Origin: Microbacterium faecale
GTDB lineage: Bacteria > Actinomycetota > Actinomycetes > Actinomycetales > Microbacteriaceae
Length of the DNA: 64,000 bases
Reading direction: 5' to 3'
Assembly (NCBI RefSeq): GCF_014640975.1
Contig: NZ_BMHO01000002.1
Location: 62,001 to 126,000 of the forward strand
Shown: positions 1-7,489 of the stretch, one piece after another
How positions within the stretch are numbered: position 1 is the stretch's first letter
How the letters are laid out: each line of letters starts with the position of its first letter
Made by a program: the position numbers and the translations under genes
The notes under the pieces: generated by a model
The model's database searches: none
What the model saw: the letters and a program-made list of their open reading frames with translations, nothing else
Told to the model about the DNA's origin: nothing

Positions 1-1366
1 GGTCACGCACGCGGCGACTGCGCACCGCCAGATTCGCGTACTGGAACTCCTCCCGCGCGCTCTCCGCGAGCATCGTCGCAAGCCGATCCGCCCAGCCGCG
101 GACGTGTCCCTCGTCCATGCGCGACGTATCGCACAGGCCCTCGGTCAGCGAATCGCCGAGCGCGACGAACCGTCGCCAGCGCGGTGTATCGGCACGCCGG
201 ACGGGCGTGAGCGGGCGCGTCGCGGCGCGGACGACGAGACGATCGTCGAAGCGCCGCAGCCGCGCCGCTTCTGCGTAGTGCGACACCAGCTGCTCGGTGA
301 GCGCTCGCCAGGTGCGCTGCCGCACCCCATCACGCGCCGCGGATCCGAAGGACCGTCGCTTCGCCTCGTCGCCCAGGAGGTCCTCGACGCGCCGGCGGAG
401 GTCGGCGAGGTCTCCCGGGGCGTAGAGCCACCCATCGATCGAACTGCGGACGAGATCGACGGGACCACCCGATCCCGTCGCGACGACCGGAACGCCGCTC
501 GCGAGCGCCTCCTGGACGGTCTGACAGAACGTCTCTGCCTCGCCCGGATGCACGAACACGTCGAAGCTGGCGACCGCCCGGCCGAGATCGCCGCCGTCAA
601 GGAACCCCGTGAAGACGGCTCCGTCGAGCTCGCGCTCGAGCCGGGCGCGCTCGGGTCCGTCGCCGACGATCACGAGTCGCGCCCCGGGGATCCGCGTCAA
701 TGCCCGCAGGTCGTCGACCTGCTTCTCCGGGGCGAGGCGTCCGACGTAGCCGATGATCCGTTCGCCGGGCGCCACCTGTTGCCGCCACGCATCCGACCGA
801 TGCGCGGGCGAGAACTTCACCGAGTCGACGCCACGCCCCCACCGCCAGAGACGGTCGACCTCGAGCGCGGCGAGCTGACGCTCCGCGGCGCTCGAGGGTA
901 CGAGAGACAGCGTCGCCCGACGATGCAGCCGCGCGACGTGCGCCTCCGCGAGAGCGGCGACGCCCGCCACCCCGTACTTCGAGGTGTAGGCGATGACATC
1001 AGTCTGGTAGACGGCGACCGTCGGGAGGCCGAGGGCATCCGCGGCCACGAGCCCCTGCCATCCCAGCACGGCCGGCGAGGCGAGGTGCACGACGTCGGGG
1101 ACGAAGCCCGCGAGGATCCGCTTGAGCTGCGCGACCGACGCGATCGCCACGCGCACGTCCGGGTAGCTCGGCAGCGGGACCGACGCGAGCAGCGCTGTCG
1201 CCGGAAGCTCATGGTTCACGTCCGAGCCGGATCCGCCCGCTGCGCGCGGCGCGACGATGAGCACCTCATGACCGAGGTCACGGAGGTGACGCGACACGTG
1301 CAGCACGGAGTTCGTGACGCCGTTCATGTGCGGAAGGAAGCTCTCGGTGACGATCGCGACGCGCAT
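1..1366 (-). CDS. GT4 glycosyltransferase fused to an SGNH/GDSL hydrolase (partial, runs off left edge)
   Basis: One open frame of at least 455 codons reads leftward from ATG at 1366 to the edge without a stop. Residues 1 to about 375 are a GT-B family 4 glycosyltransferase (start MRVAIVTESFLPHMNGVTNS, then IGYVGRLAPEKQ and GDGPE, and an E-x7-E pair at about residues 278 and 286 followed by ALASGVPVVAT), similar to PimB-like mannosyltransferases that use a nucleotide-sugar donor. After a short linker the same frame gives RFVALGDSLTEG, the GDSL block with nucleophile Ser at about 406, then YANLAVRSR. I checked that both blocks share one codon phase. Glycosyltransferase and SGNH hydrolase are usually separate proteins, so this looks like a natural fusion acting on a glycolipid or cell-wall glycan. 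The SGNH catalytic Asp/His would lie outside the window. Family calls are strong; the substrate is unknown. Confidence 0.85.
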   Translation of the reverse strand, partial: MRVAIVTESFLPHMNGVTNSVLHVSRHLRDLGHEVLIVAPRAAGGSGSDVNHELPATALLASVPLPSYPDVRVAIASVAQLKRILAGFVPDVVHLASPAVLGWQGLVAADALGLPTVAVYQTDVIAYTSKYGVAGVAALAEAHVARLHRRATLSLVPSSAAERQLAALEVDRLWRWGRGVDSVKFSPAHRSDAWRQQVAPGERIIGYVGRLAPEKQVDDLRALTRIPGARLVIVGDGPERARLERELDGAVFTGFLDGGDLGRAVASFDVFVHPGEAETFCQTVQEALASGVPVVATGSGGPVDLVRSSIDGWLYAPGDLADLRRRVEDLLGDEAKRRSFGSAARDGVRQRTWRALTEQLVSHYAEAARLRRFDDRLVVRAATRPLTPVRRADTPRWRRFVALGDSLTEGLCDTSRMDEGHVRGWADRLATMLAESAREEFQYANLAVRSRRVRD

Positions 1367-1495
1367 GGCCTCATCGTGGCCCTGCGCACCGGAGGGCCAC
1401 GACCCGACGCGGCGGATGTTGCGCAGAGTTCACCGTCCCGCCCTCTGCCGCCCCCGTACCGTTCACCGCGCACCGCGGATCCCCGCGAGCGCGAG

Positions 1496-2128
1496 TCAGG
1501 TGAGCAGATCCGCGAAGGACGCGGCGCCGCCGAGATAGGCCTCGGGCGAGTACGGATCCTGCGCGGCGCGGTGAGGCCCTCCCACCAGCCGGTCGGCGAG
1601 TTCACGCGCGGCGCGGTCGATGCGCTTCTGCAGCGGCGCGACACGATCGGCGCCCTCGCCCCAGTCGTCGGACGCGGCGAAGACACCCGTCGTGACCGGT
1701 TCGGCGTGCAGGTAGGTGAACAGCGGCCGGATCGCGTAGTCGATCGCGAGCGAGTGGCGCGGGGTGCCCGCCGTGGCGCCGATCAGCACCGGAGTGCCCT
1801 CGAGCGCGTCGCGATCGAGCGCGTCGAGCCAGCTCTTGAACAGCCCGGAATAGCTCGTCGAGAAAATGGGCGTCACCACGACGAGCGCGTCCGCGGCTGC
1901 AACAGCCTCGTTCACCTCAGCGAGCGGCTTCGGAGCGAAGCCCGTCAGGAGGTGGTTGGTGATGTCGTGGGCGACATCGCGCAGTTCGAAGATGCTCGCG
2001 GTCGCCTCGACGCCCCGGCCGGCGAGCTCGGCCGTGACCGCGGCGGTCACGCGGTCCGCGAGCATCCGCGTCGACGACGGCGTGCTGAGCCCCGCCGAGA
2101 CGACGGCGATCGTTCGTTCGTCACTCAT
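1496..2128 (-). CDS. LLM-partnered FMN reductase (CE1759 family)
   Basis: A 210-residue flavodoxin-fold NAD(P)H:FMN reductase. The N-terminal beta strand and phosphate loop (IAVVSAGLSTPSSTRMLADR), the VVVTPIFSTSYSGLFKSWLDAL segment and the TPVLIGATAGT strand are typical of NADPH-dependent FMN reductases. The ATG overlaps the stop of the upstream LLM oxidoreductase gene by 4 nt (2125-2128), so the two are translationally coupled. This pairing matches the CE1758/CE1759 two-gene system of actinobacteria: the reductase supplies FMNH2 to the luciferase-like partner. The physiological substrate of the pair is not known. Confidence 0.88.
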   Translation of the reverse strand: MSDERTIAVVSAGLSTPSSTRMLADRVTAAVTAELAGRGVEATASIFELRDVAHDITNHLLTGFAPKPLAEVNEAVAAADALVVVTPIFSTSYSGLFKSWLDALDRDALEGTPVLIGATAGTPRHSLAIDYAIRPLFTYLHAEPVTTGVFAASDDWGEGADRVAPLQKRIDRAARELADRLVGGPHRAAQDPYSPEAYLGGAASFADLLT

Positions 2129-3345
2129 CGCTTTCCTCCGAGCCCGAACGCGCTGCCGGCTGGCGCCGGCGCGTCCTGGTACGGGGATCCGCCGGTGACG
2201 TTGTCGCCACGGTTCGCGTTGGGACGCGGCTGGCGCGGTTCGTCGTCGCCGTACTTCGCCGTCACCCGCGCGGCATGCGTGGGCGCGTCCGGGACCGTCT
2301 CGGGCCGGTCATTCTGCAGCTCGCGGCGGAGCACGGGGACGACATCCTGACCGAGGAAGTCGATCTGCTCGAGCACCATCTTCAGCGGAAGGCCGGCGTG
2401 GTCCATGAGGAAGAGCTGGCGCTGGTAGTCGCCGAACGCGTCACGCATGGAGGCGTAGCGATCGATCACCTGTTGCGGCGAGCCGACCGTCAGCGGCGTC
2501 ATCTCGGTGAAGTCCTCCATCGTCGGGCCATTGCCGTAGACGGGGGCGTTGTCGAAGTACGGGCGGAACTGATCCGCCGCGTCCTGCGAGTTCTTCGCCA
2601 TGAAGGCCTGCCCGCCGAGCCCGACGATCGCCTGCTCGGGCGTGCCGTGGCCGTAGTGCGCGTACCGCTGGCGGTAGAGCCCAATCAGGCGCTGGTAGTG
2701 CTCCTTCGGCCAGAAGATGTTGTTGGCGAAGAAGCCGTCACCGTAATACGCCGCCTGCTCGGCGATCTCGGGCGTGCGGATGGAGCCGTGCCACACGAAC
2801 GGTGGCACGTCGTCGAGCGGCCGCGGCGTCGAGGTGAAGCCATTCAGAGCCGTGCGGAAGCGCCCCTCGAAGTCGACGACGTCTTCACGCCAGAGTCGGT
2901 GCAGAAGCTGGTAGTTCTCGATCGCGAGCGGCAGGCCCTCGCGGATGTCCTTGCCGAACCACGGGTAGACGGGCCCGGTATTTCCTCGCCCCATGATGAG
3001 GTCGGTGCGGCCGCCAGCGAGGTGCTGCAGCATCGCGTAGTCCTCGGCGATCTTGACCGGGTCGTTGGTCGTGATCAGCGTCGTCGCCGTCGACAGGATC
3101 AGTCGCTCCGTCTGCGCCGCGATGAACGCCAGGGTCGTCGTCGGCGACGACGAGAAGAAGGGCGGGTTGTGGTGCTCACCGAGGGCGAAGACGTCGAGCC
3201 CTGCTTCCTCGGCATGCGTCGCGATGCGGACGATGTCGCGGATCCGCTGCGCTTCGCTCGGCGTCTCCCCCGACACCGGGTCGCGCGTGATATCGCTGAC
3301 GGACATCAACCCAAACTGCATCGCTGTGCTGTTGGTGTCGTTCAT
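2125..3345 (-). CDS. LLM class flavin-dependent oxidoreductase (CE1758 family)
   Basis: A luciferase-like TIM-barrel monooxygenase of 406 residues. Visible family features are MQFGLMSVSDIT at the start, ALGEHHNPPFFSSSP, LILSTATTLITTNDPVKIAEDYAMLQHLAGGR and GRGNTGPVYPWFGK. I chose ATG 3345 over an upstream start at 3366 because GGAGG (minus strand of 3350-3354) sits just 5' of it, although the spacing is short (4 nt). It is first gene of a two-gene operon with the FMN reductase, which provides reduced flavin. The C-terminal tail (about residues 345-406) is proline- and charge-rich. An AT-rich imperfect inverted repeat lies just upstream. Confidence 0.88.
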   Translation of the reverse strand: MNDTNSTAMQFGLMSVSDITRDPVSGETPSEAQRIRDIVRIATHAEEAGLDVFALGEHHNPPFFSSSPTTTLAFIAAQTERLILSTATTLITTNDPVKIAEDYAMLQHLAGGRTDLIMGRGNTGPVYPWFGKDIREGLPLAIENYQLLHRLWREDVVDFEGRFRTALNGFTSTPRPLDDVPPFVWHGSIRTPEIAEQAAYYGDGFFANNIFWPKEHYQRLIGLYRQRYAHYGHGTPEQAIVGLGGQAFMAKNSQDAADQFRPYFDNAPVYGNGPTMEDFTEMTPLTVGSPQQVIDRYASMRDAFGDYQRQLFLMDHAGLPLKMVLEQIDFLGQDVVPVLRRELQNDRPETVPDAPTHAARVTAKYGDDEPRQPRPNANRGDNVTGGSPYQDAPAPAGSAFGLGGKR

Positions 3346-3370
3346 GAGACCTCCACTCATTTCCATGCAT

Positions 3371-3389
3371 TTGAATATACATGATGCAA
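3371..3389. promoter_or_regulatory. AT-rich inverted repeat upstream of the LLM/FMN reductase operon
   Basis: TTGAATATACATGATGCAA reads as TTGAAT and, on the opposite strand, TTGCAT around a 7-nt centre. It is conspicuously AT-rich in this GC-rich DNA and lies 26 nt upstream of the chosen LLM start. It may be an operator (MarR-type sites look like this) or contain the -10 (TATATT on the minus strand). This is inference only. Confidence 0.35.
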
Positions 3390-3420
3390 CGCGTGCGCCG
3401 CGAATCTATTCCCGGAACGA

Positions 3421-3455
3421 CGAAAGCCCGCCCCACACCGTGGGACGGGCTTTCG
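3421..3455. terminator. Intrinsic terminator hairpin after rpsO
   Basis: CGAAAGCCCG and CGGGCTTTCG form the outer 10-bp stem, extended inward by CCCA/TGGG around a short loop. It lies about 110 nt downstream of rpsO on the minus strand and upstream of the LLM operon, so it should insulate the two. There is no strong T tract, as is common in actinobacteria. Confidence 0.7.
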
Positions 3456-3499
3456 AGAAGTCGATTGAACGCTGGGCGCTCCCCTCGGCTCCTGCGGCT

Positions 3500-3550
3500 T
3501 ATCGGCACGTTCACCGGGCAAGCCGGTGAACCAGACAGTGCTGGCCGATA
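3500..3550. other. Nested stem-loop in the rpsO 3' region
   Basis: An inner perfect 8-bp stem (TTCACCGG 3510-3517 with CCGGTGAA 3523-3530, loop GCAAG) sits inside an outer pairing (TATCGGC 3500-3506 with GCCGATA 3544-3550). It starts 13 nt after the rpsO stop on the minus strand. It could be a processing or stability element, or a first terminator before the one at 3421-3455. Confidence 0.5.
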
Positions 3551-3562
3551 CGGGCTTCGTCG

Positions 3563-3832
3563 TTAGCGACGGAGACCGATGCGCGCAATCAGCGCGCGGT
3601 AACGCGCGATGTCGACGCGCTGCAGGTAGCCGAGAAGGCGGCGGCGCTGACCGACGAGCAGGAACAGCCCACGACGCGAGTGGTGGTCGTGCCTGTGCTC
3701 CTTGAGGTGCTCGGTCAGGTCGGAGATGCGCCGCGACAGCAGAGCAACCTGCACCTCGGGGGATCCGGTGTCACCGGGGTGCGTCGCGTACTCTTCGATG
3801 ATCGACTTCTTGACGTCAGCTTCCAGTGCCAT
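3563..3832 (-). CDS. rpsO: 30S ribosomal protein S15
   Basis: An 89-residue protein, the usual S15 length. It shows the family signatures [38 protein letters not shown] and [13 protein letters not shown]15 binds the central domain of 16S rRNA early in 30S assembly. A purine-rich GGAAGGGGA lies 5' of the ATG. In most bacteria pnp follows rpsO; here two hairpins and an unrelated LLM operon follow, so pnp must be elsewhere in the genome or missing. Confidence 0.98.
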   Translation of the reverse strand: MALEADVKKSIIEEYATHPGDTGSPEVQVALLSRRISDLTEHLKEHRHDHHSRRGLFLLVGQRRRLLGYLQRVDIARYRALIARIGLRR

Positions 3833-3942
3833 AGAAATTGATCCCCTTCCTCGTCATTGCGCGGCGCTCCACACCGAATGTGCGAGCTCTCTGTATCCGC
3901 GGCCGCTGTAACGGCAATCAGTGAGTCTACCCCACACGCACG

Positions 3943-3974
3943 CGCGCCCCTCCCAGGATCCAGGAAGGGGCGCG
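3943..3974. terminator. Hairpin downstream of yceI
   Basis: CGCGCCCCT pairs with AGGGGCGCG, with two further pairs inside after one mismatch. It begins about 19 nt after the yceI stop on the minus strand and lies upstream of rpsO. It is a likely intrinsic terminator for yceI. Confidence 0.6.
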
Positions 3975-3992
3975 GAGGTCACGCGACGCAGA

Positions 3993-4541
3993 TCAGGCCT
4001 GCAGCGTGCCCTGCAGGTCGAGCGTGATCTTGACGGTCTTGCCGACGAGCACACCACCGGTCTCGAGCGCGGCGTTCCAGTTGAGGCCGAACTCTTCGCG
4101 GTCGATCGTCGCCTCGGCCGTTGCGCCGCCCTTGTAGTTGCCCCAAGGGTCGGAACCGAAGCCACCCAGCTCGAGCGAGAAGGTGACGGCGCGAGTGACA
4201 TCCTTGATCGTCAGGTCGCCATCGACGACGAGGCCGTCGCCCTGCTCGCGCACGCCGGTACTGGCGAATGAGATCGTCGGGAAATTCTCGGCGTCGAAGA
4301 AGTCGGCACTGCGCAGATGGCCATCACGACCCTCGTCGTTCGTGTCGACCGACGCGACGTCAGCGGTCGCCTCGACCGTCGCGTCGAGCGGGTTCTCCGG
4401 CAGCACGAGCGTCGCCTGCTTGACGAGGAACTTCCCCCGCACCTTCGAGATCATCATGTGCCGCACCTCGAAGTTGACGTCGCTGTGCGACGAGTCGAGG
4501 ACGTAGGTGCCTGCCTTGTATCCGGGAATGTCAATGGTCAT
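3993..4541 (-). CDS. YceI family lipocalin-like protein
   Basis: A 182-residue YceI-domain protein. Family blocks are YVLDSSHSDVNFEVRHMMIS at the N-terminus, GHLRSADFFDAENFPTISF in the middle and FGLNWNAALETGGVLVGKTV near the end. YceI proteins fold as a lipocalin-like barrel that binds polyisoprenoid or other amphiphilic ligands. There is no signal peptide, so it should be cytoplasmic. ATG 4541 is preferred over the first in-frame start at 4598 because AAGGAG lies 5 nt upstream and the extra residues overlap the predicted promoter. It appears monocistronic. Confidence 0.9.
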   Translation of the reverse strand: MTIDIPGYKAGTYVLDSSHSDVNFEVRHMMISKVRGKFLVKQATLVLPENPLDATVEATADVASVDTNDEGRDGHLRSADFFDAENFPTISFASTGVREQGDGLVVDGDLTIKDVTRAVTFSLELGGFGSDPWGNYKGGATAEATIDREEFGLNWNAALETGGVLVGKTVKITLDLQGTLQA

Positions 4542-4597
4542 GCGCTCTCCTTGCCACAACGGCGATTCGATGGCGCGACTCGTTCGCGCTCCATACA

Positions 4598-4626
4598 AGT
4601 ATTCATCTGCATGTAATTAAAGTCAA
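4598..4626 (-). promoter_or_regulatory. Candidate promoter of yceI
   Basis: On the minus strand TTGACT (4626-4621) is followed after 17 nt by AATACT (4603-4598), a good -35/-10 pair for the primary sigma factor. It would give a 5' leader of roughly 50 nt before ATG 4541. Confidence 0.55.
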
Positions 4627-4654
4627 GTGAATAGATTGTGAATCGTCCGTGACG

Positions 4655-4693
4655 CACTCGTGGGCGGGCCCAGGCCGGACCCGCCCACGAGTG
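4655..4693. terminator. Terminator of the FKBP gene
   Basis: CACTCGTGGGCGGG (4655-4668) and CCCGCCCACGAGTG (4680-4693) form a perfect 14-bp stem with an 11-nt loop. It starts 6 nt after the stop of the FKBP gene on the minus strand. Confidence 0.8.
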
Positions 4694-4699
4694 AAGGAT

Positions 4700-5071
4700 T
4701 CAGGAAGCGTCGACGAGGTCGATGATGAAGATGAGGGTCTTGCCGCCGAGGAAGTGACCGGCTCCGGACTCGCCGTACGCGAGGCGCGGCGGAATCGTCA
4801 GGCGGCGTCGACCGCCGACCTTCATCCCGGGGATCCCGTCCTGCCAGCCCTGGATGAGCATGCCGAGCGGGAACTGCGCCGGCTCGCCGCGGTTCCAGGA
4901 AGAGTCGAACTCCTCGCCGGAGTCGTAGTCGACGCCGGCATAGTGGATCGTGACGGTCGCGCCGGGCTTCGCCTCGTCGCCAGTGCCGACGATGATGTCG
5001 TGAACTTCGAGCTCCGCGGGTGCCGGGCCCTCAGGCGGTTCGAACTCGGGCTTCGTGCGTTCTTCGGTCAT
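4700..5071 (-). CDS. FKBP-type peptidyl-prolyl isomerase
   Basis: A 123-residue protein with a single FKBP domain. The motifs VTIHYAGVDYDSGEEFDSSW, FPLGMLIQGWQDGIPGMKVG, RRLTIPPRLAYGE and LIFIIDLVDA are the canonical substrate-pocket strands. It catalyses cis-trans isomerisation of Xaa-Pro bonds and is presumably a cytoplasmic folding helper, because no signal sequence or lipobox is present. ATG 5071 is chosen over 5107 because the extra residues do not belong to the fold and AGGA lies 7 nt upstream. It is monocistronic with its own terminator. Confidence 0.93.
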   Translation of the reverse strand: MTEERTKPEFEPPEGPAPAELEVHDIIVGTGDEAKPGATVTIHYAGVDYDSGEEFDSSWNRGEPAQFPLGMLIQGWQDGIPGMKVGGRRRLTIPPRLAYGESGAGHFLGGKTLIFIIDLVDAS

Positions 5072-5147
5072 GCTTACATCCTGACCGATGCGCACGCGCA
5101 CGACCACCGAATGCGCTATCGGCGAAACGGTACCGCCGAGACAGAGA

Positions 5148-5195
5148 ACCAGCGCCCGGGTCTCGGCGAGGCCGGAGAACGCATCGGGCGCTGGT
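5148..5195. terminator. Long-loop hairpin downstream of the PrsW gene
   Basis: ACCAGCGCCCG (5148-5158) pairs with CGGGCGCTGGT (5185-5195). A second short palindrome, GAGAC-AGA-GTCTC, lies at 5201-5213. Both sit between the PrsW stop and the FKBP start on the minus strand and probably end the PrsW transcript. Confidence 0.55.
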
Positions 5196-5230
5196 CTATG
5201 GAGACAGAGTCTCCCACCGTGACGGGGAAG

Positions 5231-6451
5231 TCAAGACCCCCGCGACCAATCGTTACCGACCCCGATCGGCGCGAGGAGGCGCGCGCGGGTACTCATCATG
5301 CGCGCCAGGAGGGCGTGCTCGTCCGCGGCAGCGAGCGGGTCCGTCCCGGTGATCGCGCGCTGGCGGGCCCAGGCGAGTCGCGCGCCGTCATGGATGAAGT
5401 CGCGCATGATGGGGCGCCGATCGCCCGGCAGGCTGCGCGCCCACGCGAGCCCTGCCGTCCGTCCCGGCTTCGTCGACAGCATGTCTGCCTCGGGCGCCGT
5501 GAACCAACCGGCGCGCACGTAATCTTCGAGACGCTCTCGGCGCAGCAGCAGCTCCGCGCGACGGATCCGGATCGACACGGCGATGAACACGATGAACAGC
5601 GGCACCTGGAGCAGTACGTACGGCAGGAGGAAACCGGCGAATGCGGCGCTCGCGTTCCAGAAGGCGTGCAAGGCGATCGCGACCAGGAGGCCCAGCAGCC
5701 AGGGGAAGAACACCGGCCGCGCGCGGCGTACTGCGAGACCGACCGCGAAGCCGCATGCTGCCGTGAACATGATGTGCGCGAACGGCGAGAGGATCGCGCG
5801 GAGGAAGAACACCGTCGTGAGCTCGCCGACCCCGCCCGCCAGGAGCGCCTCGACGAAGTATTTGATGTTCTCGACGAACGCGAACCCGGCACCAACGAGG
5901 CCGCCGTAGATGATGCCATCGAGCGTGCCGTCAAGGCTTCGCTTCGCCATCGCGAGGATCAGGAGGATGCCGAGGCACTTCAGGATCTCCTCGACGATGG
6001 GCGCCTGCACGACCGATCCGAACCACGAGAACATGGTCGCGTACGGCACCGCCGTATAGAGGAACCCGCCGATCAGAAGGGTCAGCGCGATCGACACGAA
6101 CGCGCCCCACGCCGTCGCGAAGACCAGCATGCCGACGGGTTCGGGCTCCCAGCGGTCGAGCCAGAGCAACGCGAGCACCACAGCGGCGAAGGGCAGGAAG
6201 GCGATGACCGACGCGAGCGCCGGTGCGGCGAGTCCGTACTCCCTGAGGAAGAACGCGAGCGTGGCGAGCGCGAAGAGCGCGATGAAGGGCCACGTCCACA
6301 CCCAGACGGTGCGTCCCTCCTTGACGAGCGACGGCTGCGCGACCGGCAGATGCGGCTCACTCGCGGGCGCAGGAGAGATCTGCGCGCCGTCGGCGCGCGC
6401 GGGTCGGGCGAATGCGCGGGGGTCGTACTTCCCTCCGGGAAAACTCGTCAT
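5231..6451 (-). CDS. PrsW-family intramembrane metalloprotease
   Basis: A 406-residue multi-pass membrane protein. About eight hydrophobic segments occupy residues 50-285. The family motifs are present: VQAPIVEEILK (glutamates of motif 1), GAGFAFVENIKY (motif 2), SPFAHIMFTAACG and LHAFWN (metal-ligand histidines). PrsW peptidases cut anti-sigma factors or other membrane proteins. The N-terminal 45 residues and the C-terminal 100 residues are cytoplasmic and variable. No sigma or anti-sigma gene lies next to it, so the target is unknown. A TAGACT box ends 8 nt before the ATG, close to a leaderless arrangement. Confidence 0.9.
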   Translation of the reverse strand: MTSFPGGKYDPRAFARPARADGAQISPAPASEPHLPVAQPSLVKEGRTVWVWTWPFIALFALATLAFFLREYGLAAPALASVIAFLPFAAVVLALLWLDRWEPEPVGMLVFATAWGAFVSIALTLLIGGFLYTAVPYATMFSWFGSVVQAPIVEEILKCLGILLILAMAKRSLDGTLDGIIYGGLVGAGFAFVENIKYFVEALLAGGVGELTTVFFLRAILSPFAHIMFTAACGFAVGLAVRRARPVFFPWLLGLLVAIALHAFWNASAAFAGFLLPYVLLQVPLFIVFIAVSIRIRRAELLLRRERLEDYVRAGWFTAPEADMLSTKPGRTAGLAWARSLPGDRRPIMRDFIHDGARLAWARQRAITGTDPLAAADEHALLARMMSTRARLLAPIGVGNDWSRGS

Positions 6452-6492
6452 CGTCTCGAAGTCTATTCACCTGCGGCTCCGCGCCCGACGGA

Positions 6493-6498
6493 TAGGCT
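6493..6498 (+). promoter_or_regulatory. -10 element of a leaderless promoter (FAH-family gene)
   Basis: TAGGCT is followed by 6 nt and then the ATG at 6505. No Shine-Dalgarno sequence is present. This matches the TANNNT-6/7 nt-start pattern seen at many genes here. Confidence 0.6.
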
Positions 6499-6504
6499 GG
6501 TTCC

Positions 6505-7374
6505 ATGCGCTTCGCCCACGTGATCCTGCCGGAGTCCACCGATCCTGCCCTCGTCCACGTGACGGATGCTGGCGTCGTCGCCGTCGCCGACCTCATCGCC
6601 GACGGGCCGGTCACCCTCGAGCAGCTCATCGCGCGTGGACCGCAGGCGACCGCGGAGATCGAGGCCGCAGCGTCGGACTACGCGGGCGAGCGAATCGACG
6701 TCGCGGACGTCTCGTTCGCGCCCGCGGTGCTCACCCCGCCGGCGATCATGGCCATCGGCCTGAACTACGCGGCGCACGCGGGCGAGCTCAGCCTGACCAG
6801 CGACGATACGCCGACCGTCTTCACGCTGTGGCCGAACTCGCTCGCCGGCCACGAGGGCACGACGACCTGGTCGCGCACGATCAGCGAGTCGGTGGACTTC
6901 GAAGCCGAGCTCGGCGTGATCATCGGGTCGCCCGCGCGGGACGTGTCCGAGGAGGACGCTCTCGATCACGTCTTCGGCTACACCGTTGTCAATGACATCT
7001 CGGCACGCAACATCCAGTACTCCGAGGCGCAGTGGTGCCGCTGCAAGTCGTTCGACGATTTCACCCCCGTGGGCCCGTACGTCGTGACGGCCGACGAGAT
7101 CCCGGATCCGCAACAGCTCGCGATCTGGACGAGCGTCGACGGCGCGGTGATGCAGGACGCGTCGACGAACCAGATGATCCGGTCGGTCGCGAAGCTCATC
7201 GCGCACCTGTCGACCGGCATCACGCTGATGCCGGGCACGCTGATCTCGACGGGCTCCCCCGGCGGATCCGGCTACTCGCGCACCCCGCAGGTGCTGCTCG
7301 TGGACGGTTCCACCGTCACGGTCGGCGTCGAGGGCCTCGGCGAACTGACCACGCACTGCCGCACCGTCGCGTAG
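6505..7374 (+). CDS. Fumarylacetoacetate hydrolase family protein
   Basis: A 289-residue FAH-fold enzyme. The catalytic domain begins near AIMAIGLNYAAHAGE, with the metal-binding acidic cluster SVDFEAELGVIIG (E-x-E) and the VFGYTVVNDISARNIQ, KSFDDFTPVGPYVV and LMPGTLISTGSPGG blocks. Members hydrolyse or decarboxylate 2,4-dioxo acids or act as acylpyruvases using Mg/Mn. The 75-residue N-terminal domain is typical of the long form. It is transcribed alone and diverges from the PrsW gene. The exact substrate cannot be told from sequence. Confidence 0.92.
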   Translation: MRFAHVILPESTDPALVHVTDAGVVAVADLIADGPVTLEQLIARGPQATAEIEAAASDYAGERIDVADVSFAPAVLTPPAIMAIGLNYAAHAGELSLTSDDTPTVFTLWPNSLAGHEGTTTWSRTISESVDFEAELGVIIGSPARDVSEEDALDHVFGYTVVNDISARNIQYSEAQWCRCKSFDDFTPVGPYVVTADEIPDPQQLAIWTSVDGAVMQDASTNQMIRSVAKLIAHLSTGITLMPGTLISTGSPGGSGYSRTPQVLLVDGSTVTVGVEGLGELTTHCRTVA

Positions 7375-7404
7375 CGCGTCGCGTCAGGCCCGCCGCTCGC
7401 CGGA

Positions 7405-7489
7405 TAGCGCGGCGTGGCTCGCAAGGCGGAGGAGGGAGGCGCACCGGGGTGCGTCGACCGACGACAACGCAGCGAGGCGCGTCGCGCTA
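7405..7489. repeat. GC-rich intergenic repeat element between convergent genes (copy 1)
   Basis: The element ends form an imperfect inverted repeat (7405-7422 against 7472-7489, about 15 of 18 positions) and the centre holds GCACC-GG-GGTGC. It includes the phrase CTCGCAAGGCGGAGGAGG, also found in related form near 12016-12040. Both copies lie between convergent genes. It overlaps the last codon of ptrB and could act as a bidirectional terminator. Confidence 0.6.

Noticed and set aside
104..2350. 748-codon plus-strand open frame
   Set aside because: It spans the antisense of the glycosyltransferase-SGNH gene, the intergenic gap and the FMN reductase. Long open antisense frames are a by-product of codon bias here.
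4649..6523. 624-codon plus-strand open frame
   Set aside because: It runs antisense through the FKBP and PrsW genes and their intergenic hairpins. Both antisense genes have clear family motifs and ribosome-binding or promoter signals.
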